Below are positions 55,136 through 64,000 of a DNA stretch of 64,000 nucleotides, one piece after another. The notes beneath the pieces were generated by a model. The model saw only the letters and a program-made list of their open reading frames with translations. It was not told where the DNA came from and ran no database searches. Source of the stretch: Stenopsyche tienmushanensis (Eukaryota > Arthropoda > Insecta > Trichoptera > Stenopsychidae); assembly GCA_008973525.1 (NCBI GenBank), contig WACJ01000042.1, forward strand, positions 1,240,001 through 1,304,000. Direction: 5' to 3'. The position numbers were made by a program, and so were the translations under genes. Position 1 is the first letter of the stretch; each line of letters starts with the position of its first letter.

Positions 55136-55665
55136 CAATAAGATGATCTGGCCAGACCATTTTGCTTTTACGATAATTTTTTTAAATAGTAGCTATGTAT
55201 AAATATTACCATATCTCCCTGACTTGGTCCATTGTAGGGTTTTACAAAATTTAAAAAAAAATCAGGACCCTTGTGTTTCGATAAAAAATGATATTTGTAT
55301 TTTTACACCTAGAGTCTATGAAAGTTCCAGATTTTTTTTTTCATAGAATTTGTATCAGAAATCACGTTTTTCTTCATGTTCCCTAAGGAAATTTTAATCC
55401 TTTCGATCCATAAAATATTTTATCATATTTCATGTTGATCTACATTTTACCTGTGTTGTAAGAAATCCTTTCGTATCATTTGTTTAGAAAAACCCATATT
55501 TATATTAGATAAAGCGGAAAGAAATGTCATTTTTTTAATTGCGGCTTTGCCGTCAGTTTGTCTCTAATTGCTGTCGAGTGAATACGACAAGGTTGGTGTC
55601 ATTTTGAATATGATATTTTTCTTTTACCTGTGCTGCAGAATATATTTTTGTACTATATGTCTGTA
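55135..55665. other. No recognised feature upstream of the piggyBac-like relic
   Basis: This A+T-rich interval may include the decayed N-terminal half of the piggyBac-like gene, but no motif could be read. Confidence 0.35.
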
Positions 55666-55669
55666 AAAA

Positions 55670-56440
55670 CCAGGTGGTGGCGCTGTGATTTAGGAAATGG
55701 ATATCCCTGTAAAGGTATTCTGTATACTAGGAAAGAAGAAGGAGGCCAGAAAGCAATCAACTTAACACAAAGGAAGTGGGAAGATGGTTATTGCTGACAA
55801 CTATTTCACAACTTTTGATGGCGTGGAAAAACTTCAGCAGACAGGGCTTGCTTTTGTTAAGACTATCAACTGAGATAAAATAATGTATTCTGAAAAAAAT
55901 ATAGCCAGAACGTCGTCGTCCAATATTTTCATCCATGCTCGGATTTACAGACAATTTTGCAGCTGTTTCATACATTCTGAAAGAATCGAAAGCTGTTATT
56001 CCATTGTCGACTGTCCATTATGATACTGAAGTTGTTGGAGAAGCCCAAAAACCACAGATAATGTTATTTTAAAAAAACACACAAGGGAGATGTCGATGTT
56101 ATGGATCAGATGCTTGGGGAGTATATATGCAAATGGCAGACTAATGCCCGGTGCACACGAGGCTGATTTTCAAGCTAGTAGAGTAAGCAAGTACTAGTAA
56201 GCTGAGAGGGTGGTAAATCTAATTCCATTTTTGAGCTAAAAATCGCTTAAAAAAGAAGTTAGCTTTGTTTATACAAAGCTAGTTGCTGGTTTGTTGGCAC
56301 TAGCTTGAAAACCAGCCTCGTGTGCACCGGGCATAACATATGACATCTTCTTTCTACAATACGTTGGATATTGCAGCATTCTCAGTAAACTGGGTAAGTC
56401 GTCTTAATAGAGTTGTTCATTTTTTTACTTATATTGGGAT
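55670..56440 (+). pseudogene. PiggyBac-like transposase pseudogene, interrupted by a MITE
   Basis: Pieces in all three plus frames follow the order of a piggyBac transposase: LCDLGNGYPCKGILYTRKEE (55,691-55,750), VIADNYFTTFDGVEKLQQTG then LAFVKTIN (55,790-55,870; the D of DNYF is the second catalytic aspartate), AVIPLSTVHYDTEVVGEAQK (about 55,990-56,050), KGDVDVMDQMLGEYICKWQT (56,087-56,143; the first D of VDVMD matches the third catalytic aspartate), and after the MITE SSFYNTLDIAAFSVNW (56,350-56,395). Frameshifts and stops separate them. The enzyme excises and inserts at TTAA. The N-terminal half and any termini were not found. Confidence 0.85.
56144..56333. mobile_element. Complete 190-bp MITE inside the piggyBac-like gene, TAA target duplication
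   Basis: The terminal inverted repeats tgcccggtgcacacgaggct, then gattttcaagctagt, and the right end actagcttgaaaaccagcct, then cgtgtgcaccgggca, match over about 35 bases with one or two differences. The element is flanked on each side by TAA. A 3-bp T-A-A type target and GGGCCCGGTGCACAC-like tips fit PIF/Harbinger MITEs. It separates CKWQTN from the downstream piggyBac motif, so it inserted after that gene. The same tip occurs at 48,337. Confidence 0.85.
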
Positions 56441-56449
56441 GGCCGCGCT

Positions 56450-57040
56450 AACGCACGGGTTCGTTCTTCTTTCGGATCATGTGTGGCCGGACTGATGGAT
56501 GGGGATGGACGGGCGTCGAACAAAAAGACTCTCTTCTCTGGGTAACTTTTTATTCAGCAAGAGAGATTTGGCTGCGAGAAGGACATCTTCCCGCAACCAA
56601 GGCCAACCGATGAGTCCTATCGATTCTCGCCTCCTGCACGTTAACACTCAACCGGCAACGGTGCACGCGCAAAAAGCGATCGGTCAGTAATCGCAGTTGC
56701 AACGTCCCCGCAGTGCCACAGAAGACGACGCTGTTAAAATAGCACATTGCACCTAAAGAGAGACGGATGATATCGCTGTTAATCTGGGCAGATTTAATTC
56801 GCCAGAATTAATTATTTAAATAAGACACGGCAAACGCTATAAGAAAAACTTAATAGAAGTAGATGCTATAGGAGGGTAAATATACTCTATTCCCCTTTAA
56901 AAGTATATTTGAATTGGGGAGTTTCTTTACCACCTAGTATATTGTTCTTATTATCGTAGGGCTTTAGAAATGTGACACATATTTCACCATCTTCTTCATC
57001 GATCTTATTTATTACGCTCACATACCTATATTCCATATTT
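56450..57040 (-). mobile_element. LTR retrotransposon fragment, third and longest copy
   Basis: On the minus strand, from 57,040: a frame reading YRYVSVINKIDEEDGEICVT, then FLKPYDNKNNILGG and ending FKGE and a stop near 56,893, then an A+G tract (aaaggggaatagag) as expected for a polypurine tract, then the LTR body with ggttgcgggaagatgtcctt and tctcgcagccaaat (hairpin) and aataaaaagttacccagaga (poly(A) signal) and gttcgacgcccgtccatc. This matches 43.93-44.2 kb, which lacks about 300 bases in the middle. The coding tail is not identified to a family; its place at the end of the internal region suggests the C-terminus of integrase or of a following frame. It lies directly after the piggyBac-like relic. 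Confidence 0.65.
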
Positions 57041-57044
57041 GCTT

Positions 57045-60000
57045 ATTATGGTGCAGGAGACTGTTGCTATGAGACTCTGTAATTGGATTTCATTGGAATT
57101 TAACACAAAATATAATTTAGTTATGTTATTTTGCTGTACATTCATATATTAAAACAAAATACATTTTCTAAGATATCAATAAAATATAAAATATAAACTA
57201 AAAAATAAATCTTACCAGAGGACTGATGGTTACGAGGTGGATTCCACGGAGTGACGTTCATATGGTGGCGCAAACTTTAGGTTGCTTACGTTTCGTAACT
57301 TGTATTAATGCAATAGTTAAAGTTGCAGATACATAAACATAGAACTGTTCACAAAATGCTGAGACATAATTTAAATTACTTTTTTAGTCTTATAAACATA
57401 CATGTCTAATTAACAATCATGTAATATTGTTCAAATGATCAAATAATTTGACCGACTCCTAAGGTTATTTTTTTAAATGAATTAATCTAAAGCAACTATA
57501 TCGTTTTAGTGACATACCAGGGAACTGTTTTTGAGCATTATAAAAGTGTTTTGGATATAATAAAGTTAATTTAAATTAATAATAAATACAACCCCATATT
57601 GCATCGTAATATTTTTCAGATTAATAGGTTTTTATTAAATATATTTATTTTTATGCGAATTTTTAATATTATAAAATAATTAATTCATATAAATACAATT
57701 AACGAGGGGTTGCAATTCCCCAAATATTTTATTTTTCAATTAATTAACGAACACAGACTATCAATAACAGTCTTTTAATATTCATTGCTCCGTTCGTCGC
57801 ATACCTGTTTATTGGAAAATTTGTTTGAAGCCCCGTCATGGTGTGCTCCCTATTTATGTAAACGAGCGGCTCAAATAGGCATTTAAATGAATATTCATAA
57901 TTGGTTTTTCAGCGTAATTAATGGAATTGCTTAAAATGCATAGAAGCTCCCTTTGCGTGATATTGTGCATACAAATTAACGCGAATGGGGAAAAATCAAA
58001 TCGCGTTAAGGGATTTTAATTAAATGCCATCGACGGCGCATATTAATGCACTTTTTCATTGCAGTCCGAGGAGACGGAGTAAAACAGTTATTGGCTTGGT
58101 GCTCGCATTCGGTACGTGCGTATTTGAGCTACGTCTGAGCTAATAAACGGCGCTTGAATTATTCCATGGCAGGGCTTCTTAATATTCAAAATATGCAACA
58201 GGATAAATATATTAAGTTTAAATTGCCAGCGTGTAAAAATAATTAGATGTAACAATATAATACATATTTTTAAGTTTTAAACATTATCATATTTATATAA
58301 CATTAGCAAATATCGGCTAAATTTTGATTGTTTTAGATTAAAAAATTAATATCGTCAATTTATAGTGTATTAATTTTAATAATATAAATCGGTTTTCATA
58401 TATTTCAGCGTGGATTAATCAAAGGCGCTTGAATGCGCTTATCGAGGCACATCGTAATATCCCCTTCATAATTTTGCACGTCGGGTAAACACAGAGGACA
58501 ATAAAGCAACTATTATAAAGTAGTAAAACGGCAATTTAGCGAGTTAATAGCTGAATATAATTTTCGGAAGGATAGTTTTATTAGTGGACTAACGCCCACG
58601 CATTTCATATGTGCTTACATAAGACCAGGGCCATACTGGATCTTATATTTTTAATCCGGCACGTTAATAACATATTTATAAATATCGTAACGTCGTTAAA
58701 TATGCTATTTAAATAACGTTTATAATAATAAAAATTGCATAAATATCTCATCGGTCAAATGTATCAAAACGGATTGGATGCGTTTAATGTATTCAATGCG
58801 ATGCGGACGTATTGAGTAATCCAATTTTGTCGATTCCATTGTGATCATCTTGCTGAATTATAAATTGGAATATATTCGTTCATTAATGTTTTAATTACGG
58901 TTCTCTTTGACTATTTGGATGCTGAAATAATTATATATATTAATTTCATTATTTATTATAAATTACAATGAAAATTTATTGTATTTTCTGAAATCGTTAA
59001 TAAATTTAATGGTTCTTTAGATAACGTTAAATGACTAAAAAGTAGTTGTGACGATATCACGTATCACAAAATTTATATGGAAAATTTTAAAGCAATATCT
59101 TTATCGTAGTTAATAAACACAATTTTTTATATTCGTGGGAAATATGTCACGATGTAACACCAATTGATATTTCATCATTTACACGTTTTGTTAAGATTTA
59201 CATGGCATAAAATTATACAACCTGCAATTTTATTGTTGAGAAAATATTTAATTCACGTCAAATAATAACAATATAACATATACATCCATATTTTGATAGT
59301 TCAACAAAATAAAATTAATGCTTAATGGATAATTACATAATGTGTAAGTGCTTCTGTAACTTATTTTACGTGTACTTTCAGGTAGTTTGTAACAAAAAAA
59401 TTATATATACAATAAATATTCGCATTTTATTCCATCGAGCGACGAAACGACGCGTAATCTTTAAACTGTTTCGATTAAATTGAATTAACTATACATGCAA
59501 GCAATACAATTCAGATCAATCGGAATGTTTTCATCCCGGATAATAACGCGTTAATTTCGGCATCGAATATGCACAAATAATACTGTCGACGGTCAAACGA
59601 TCAAAGGCATTTTAATTTCGTATAAATATATTTTGTTTGTTTGGATATTTTACAAGATTTTCTTCTATACGCAGAATATTATTGTCACACGTGTTGATAA
59701 TTTTTTTAATGTTGAACAGTTGAAAAACAACGATATAAAGACGAGATTCACAACTTTAAAGTTGGGCTTTATTGCACGTTGTCTCAGTTCAATAATTACA
59801 AAGACAATATGCTATTTAAATATGGGATGATCATATAATAACGAGGATACATTTTAATTTTCTTATATAAATAATCAGTCATCGATGCCATTTTCGCAGT
59901 CTAATGATGGTATTTTCATTATTTATGCAATGAATAAAATGCAAAAATATAATTTAAATTAAATTAAGAAATGCTCACGACTAGTAGCAATGATTGAAAA

Positions 60001-60480
60001 TTGCTTTACGTTTAATACTTTTAATGCGGCTCATTAATTACGTTGAGAATCAATAAATCTGCTAATCATTTTATAACGGGTGGTACAATTTATAAATTAA
60101 AATATCCCGAGTGCAGTTAGTTATGTTTTCTTTCCATCCCATATGTTTGAAATTGTACAATGATAAATCATTGCGTTTGATACATCATAAAATAAATATG
60201 TACATAAATGGATTAATTAAAAATTTCGACTAATCGAGTGTTGACACTTGATCAAAGATAAATATCGTTAAATTTGTTTTTAAAAAATTCTAAAGCATAC
60301 ATTTTATTTGTGTCGATCATCTCCACCAAAATTTAAATTACATCCGATGAAATAAGTACAATCTATAGTGAGAATTATTAAATGAATCCTGATCGTTTAT
60401 CGAGGTAATTTTATATACGGAACAAATTTTATAGAACGGAATCAAAATATAGTCAGCTTTACAAAAAATAAAATTGCTTT
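57045..60480. other. Longest repeat-free stretch; no gene confidently identified
   Basis: None of the window's repeat families was seen here. A+T-rich DNA alternates with less biased patches (57,780-58,200; 58,430-58,560; 59,420-59,620). A candidate micro-exon is noted separately at 58,065-58,111. The sequence is compatible with the intron or regulatory surroundings of a host gene. A 65-codon plus frame (59,633-59,830) shows no domain. Confidence 0.5.
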
Positions 60481-60899
60481 GGATCTACGAGGCATTTCCA
60501 CAAAGTAAGAGTATTGACGCTCTGTGTTTTTTTATTTTCGACGGTTGGTAAGGTTGCATTCAAGTTCAAGGTGTTGGGAGGAGAATGCAGGTTCGTTAGT
60601 CTCAATCGATTATAAACTGTTGTTGAAGTGCCCTGTCCAAAAATCTCTATTCCATGTCCGTTACTGACTTACGTGACTGGCGATTAAATATGAGTGGCCC
60701 ACTGATGCAAAAAGACACTCAATGCAGTGACGAAATACTTTCTCATCATCAGCGAAAAAATTCAAAATCATTGCTCATGAAACGCTGCTGGGGCAGCCCA
60801 GCTAACACGAGATGGGTGAACGGCATAAAGTGGAATGTGGAACTGCCGACAGGAATAAGATTCTGTGCAAAAGGTTACCATTATTAACAGCCTAGTGCA

Positions 60900-62600
60900 T
60901 ACAGGGGAGAACAACTATGGCTGCTCAAATGGTGACGTCTTATTGCATTCTACTCGGCTAGATGGCATTTGATCCCCAAAGCCTTAAATGAACTTGAACT
61001 ATACCTAATCAGAATGATGGAGAGTTACCTCCAGGAGTGTGCCAACACCGATGAGTGAATAAGGGAACGAGCAGTTATGGCGGGCGTTTCACAGGGGTCC
61101 ATACTCGGACCAGCTCTGTGGAACGTAATGTATGATGGTCTGCTGCAGATATCACTAATGGAGGGCGCCAAAATGGTCGCCTTCGCTGATGATATAGCTA
61201 TTTTAGTCACCATCAAATCTGTGGAGATCATTTGCGTACAAGGCGAAGAAGTGGCTAATGAAAGCTGGATTGGAGCTCGCTGTCCAGAAGACGCAAGGCG
61301 CAGAAAACTAGCGCCTCTACTTCTGACGATCGATAGATGTGGAATTAAATTCTCTAGATCCATTTGATACATGGGGGGTAGAAATTTATGATAAACTTTG
61401 TTTTGTCACACACATGGAGAAGGTGGCCAACTGCAGAGGTCCTGGCCAGGTTAATGCCTAACATCGGAAGCCTAAAAACTAACAGAAGAAAACTCTACAA
61501 CAAAGTAGTTCACTCGGTACTATTGTACGATGCACTGATATGGGCCGAGACATTACGAGTTGAAAGGGCCCGGTTTAACTTGGCCAGAGTCCAAAGAAGA
61601 AGTGAAAGATGCTATCCTGGCACTGACTGCCATACCGCCAATTGACCTGATCGCCCAGGAGACTGGTGGTACAAAAAGGAGAAACAAAGAATGCGGCCAG
61701 AGAAAAGACCATGGCAGTCTCGATGCGACAGCTCCACAAAAGGTCAGTAGACACATTAACTAATACCAAACCTGCCAGGCAACAAGGCCAAATGTGTTAC
61801 CACCTGACCCAGATTCCCACCGAGCTGCTTTGGTAGCTGCCTCAAGAGAATAGGAAAAGACAAAAGCGCCCGGAAAGCCATCACTGTGGAGCTGGCAATG
61901 ATGATGCTGCACACACAGCATTTGTATGCCCAACGTGGAGCGTTGAAAGGGATACCCTATGCGAGGAGCTGAAAGTAAACTCGCTCTCGCCCAACAACAT
62001 GATCCCTTCAATGCTCAAGGATGCTAAGGCATGGAATGAGTGGTGCAGGTACACAAAGTGCGTTATGCAGCAGAAGGAAAACACCGAACATGAGAGGCGA
62101 AGAAGAGCTTCTGAAGCATCCCCTACTGAACATATAGAATAATTCACAAGCTGAATAACTGAAGAGCCCAGGATAAATCGCTGCCATCCTAGTGCAATAT
62201 TTAACTAGTAGCCGGGTGGCAGCAGAAGAGGAGGGGGGTTTTAGTGGTTAGAAAGTTACTACAAATGACCGAAACTAATACGAGTAGCCCTTCAGTCCGT
62301 CATCTGTTGCAGGCCCCTTCAAGCTGAGGTTGGACTCGCGGTGACGGTGACTTTGCATAGTAGTTGTTTTGATGTTTAGTTTACCTCATTCCCTTCTTTT
62401 CCTTGTCGCACCTTCAGATGCACATAGTCTGAAGCTGGTCTTCCTCGTGGATCTAAGCCTTCTCTGAAGGGCGCGGAGTGAAAGACGTGGGCTCCCGGGG
62501 ATTGAATAACTGATGGAAGACACTCCGTGTGACCAGTCCAGGGGCACTCAGATCAGACCGCACAGCATTACAGGGCATGGCTCTTATCTTGAAGAGACCA
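60900..62600 (+). pseudogene. R1/jockey-like non-LTR retrotransposon, 3' part of reverse transcriptase ORF and 3' UTR
   Basis: Order of motifs: FYSARWHLIPKALNELELYL (end of RT block with the aspartate lost, about 60,950), GVSQGSILGPALWNVMYDGL (61,082-61,141), GAKMVAFADDIAILV (61,165-61,209; ADD is the catalytic pair), then in other frames HTWRRWPTAEVLARLMPNIG and KLYNKVVHSVLLYDALIWAE (thumb, 61,405-61,550), ALTAIPPIDLIAQE (61,620-61,662), and the ORF end HTAFVCPTWSVERDTLCEEL then MLKDAKAWNEWCRYTKCV (61,912-62,070), stop at 62,140-62,142. A GC-rich 3' UTR with gggggttttagtggttag (62,233) follows. Frameshifts and stops abound; endonuclease and gag-like regions are missing (5' truncation). Confidence 0.85.
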
Positions 62601-62639
62601 AATACTAATAAATGATTGACGTTTTTATCTTTTCACCTC

Positions 62640-62825
62640 TCTGAACATGTTAATGATTGGAAAAAGGTTTCCTATCGACGATGTAAGTCCAGTGTCGTCA
62701 AACAATGGTTCAAAACATAAGTGAGAGACTTTTTTGACAACGTTATCAGAAAGCTTATCCCTCGTCTCTCAAAGTACATTGAGAAAGAAGGCGACTACGT
62801 CAAAGAATTCGTGAATTTTTCATAA
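62640..62825 (+). pseudogene. Mariner transposase C-terminus (part of MLE-3)
   Basis: The frame reads SVVKQWFKT, stop, VRDFFDNVIRKLIPRLSKYI then EKEGDYVKEFVNFS and a stop at 62,823-62,825. The motif (F, I/L, KLVPR, KC, GDYVEK in relatives) is the usual C-terminal end of mariner transposases. It ends 60 bases before the right terminus, the normal spacing in mariner. The N-terminal and catalytic parts are absent or unreadable left of the retrotransposon. Confidence 0.7.
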
Positions 62826-62889
62826 AAATATTGCCTTTCCGATTTAAAAAAAATTGAGTACTCTTTCTTTCTGGACATGCCTCGTAGAA

Positions 62890-64000
62890 AAACAATCTTT
62901 ACGAAAACCGTAGTCATTTTGTATTTACACATTGTCGTATCAATTTTAAATTAAAGTTTGTACCAATTTAAGTGCCTTTTTTAAATTCTAAATACGTCTT
63001 TAAATCGGCGAAATTTTTGCTAAATTCAAGCGGTGTTACGTACGCCAAAGTGATGCGTCCTAACTAACCAGAACCACTGTATATTTTTATTTTGTAACCA
63101 TTATGTATTCACGATTAGTGGATATAAATGTGAAAAAATTCTAAGATACACTATTTTTTAAATGACGAGCGGCACTAGTTACGATTTGAAATCAATTAAA
63201 ATTAGCCGGCGATAATTGACTAGTACCATTCAAATTACTATTTTTCTTCGTATAGAACGACATTTTAACGCTATAACTAAAATAAATCGTTAGATATTGC
63301 TATAAACGAATTTAATTAAATTGCATTTTTAAGTCTGTTTTAATTTCTGCAAATTACAATTAATTCCATAAAATTGATAGATAAACGAGTCCAAATAGTC
63401 TACAGGAAGTGTTAACACGTCTGCAAACTGTTTTACAATAAAAATAATCATATTAAGTATATATAGCACTTTGTAAAGAATGAAAAAAAAAAATATTACA
63501 CAAGCATAATCATAGAACAATAATAAGTATACTTTTTAAGCATGCATACATACATATAAGTACTCGAGTTAAGGTTTCGTAATAGAACTTCTGTAATCCT
63601 TACCCTTCAAGCATGGCATTAAATAAAATATTGATTACAATAATATAACGACGCGATAGATGTTCTGTTGGAAGAAGACATTGTTCGTCTTTGTTATTAA
63701 CAAACGATGGAAGTTTAAACACTATTCAATTTAACAACGAAATTATACAAATCAAAAACATTTTGCTGATATTTTTATTCATGAACATTTTCCACTAAAA
63801 AATAATTTATTTGACGTTTGAAACATTTTTTCATAAATCAGTCCTGAATACTTAATTAAATCAATAAAAATTAGATCATTTTGCACTAGAATTTAGAATA
63901 GAATTAGCATTCATATAAATGTTATTAGTATTTTTATATAATTGGAAAACTGTCTGTGATTGAAATACATTTAAAAATAAAAAGATTATAATGCACATTT
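62890..64000. other. Unique A+T-rich DNA to the window end
   Basis: No gene or recognised repeat. A 63-codon minus frame (63,520-63,329) is hydrophobic and likely chance. Confidence 0.5.

Larger units (their letters stand above)
60488..62884 (+). mobile_element. Mariner-like element (MLE-3) with both termini, carrying a non-LTR retrotransposon
   Basis: The left end, tact... read as TA|CGAGGCATTTCCACAAAG then taagagta, and the right end (minus strand) TA|CGAGGCATGTCCAGAAAG then aaagagta match at about 25 of 28 positions. Both are flanked by TA (60,486-60,487; 62,885-62,886). Close to the right end lies a mariner C-terminus (see next entry). Between about 60,900 and 62,600 sits R1-like sequence, so the retrotransposon inserted into the mariner and split it. 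The left 400 bases contain a 77-codon plus frame (60,654) that I could not identify as mariner or retrotransposon. Confidence 0.75.

Noticed and set aside
60654..60887. 77-codon frame as a mariner N-terminus
   Set aside because: No helix-turn-helix or catalytic motif could be read, and it may belong to the retrotransposon instead.
1..64000. tRNA, rRNA or snRNA genes
   Set aside because: Looked by eye for B-box-like GGTTCGAATCC with paired arms and for conserved rRNA phrases; none was found. The TGGTGTCAGAAGT strings are complementary to tRNA-Leu and belong to LTR primer sites, not tRNA genes.

Overview
The window looks like a stretch of eukaryotic, most likely insect, chromosome. It is strongly A+T rich, has no bacterial-style gene packing, and its recognisable coding matter is all decayed transposon: mariner-like (several families), hAT, piggyBac, an R1/jockey-like non-LTR retrotransposon, an LTR retrotransposon and several short non-autonomous elements (MITEs). 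No intact host protein gene, rRNA, tRNA or CRISPR array was recognised. Order and species cannot be assigned from the sequence alone. The window reads as intergenic or long-intron DNA with repeat clusters separated by unique A+T-rich DNA.

Layout. 0-1.1 kb: a mariner fragment fused to a truncated hAT element; the hAT part recurs in inverted orientation at 53.4-54.1 kb. 2.1-2.8 and 8.0-9.0 kb: family-B MITE copies and one complete 581-bp family-A MITE flanked by TTAA. 9.5-10.1 kb: the longest open frame (202 codons), unrecognised. 10.8-13.5 kb: family-A pieces, two mariner termini fused head to head, a piggyBac-like end and family-C tandem units. 15.3-16.2 kb: families B and A. 19.4-20.1 kb: a five-unit 65-bp tandem array built from the part of a mariner transposase gene around the third catalytic aspartate, framed by inverted repeats. 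21.4-22.4, 29.1-29.9 and 38.8-39.3 kb: more family A. 23.5-32.1 kb: copies of a short module D, piggyBac-like, hAT-like and pogo-like ends, and mariner fragments. 34.1-34.8 and 42.2-42.6 kb: family C. 38.1-38.3 kb: a GC-rich island. 41.5-42.1 kb: a short mariner with both ends. 43.9-44.3, 50.3-50.5 and 56.5-57.0 kb: LTR retrotransposon pieces, two with a tRNA-Leu-type primer-binding site. 44.3-51.6 kb: four fragments of a second mariner family mixed with module D. 55.7-56.4 kb: a piggyBac-like transposase pseudogene split by a TAA-flanked MITE. 57.0-60.5 kb: the cleanest unique DNA. 60.5-62.9 kb: a third mariner type with both termini, containing a 3' piece of an R1-like retrotransposon.

No pathway or operon is visible. 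What the parts share is transposition history: nesting (non-LTR in mariner, MITE in piggyBac), internal deletion that keeps termini, and small modules that recur next to mariner pieces. Boundaries are read by eye and are approximate unless both termini are described. Letters for repeat families (A, B, C, D, G) are local labels.
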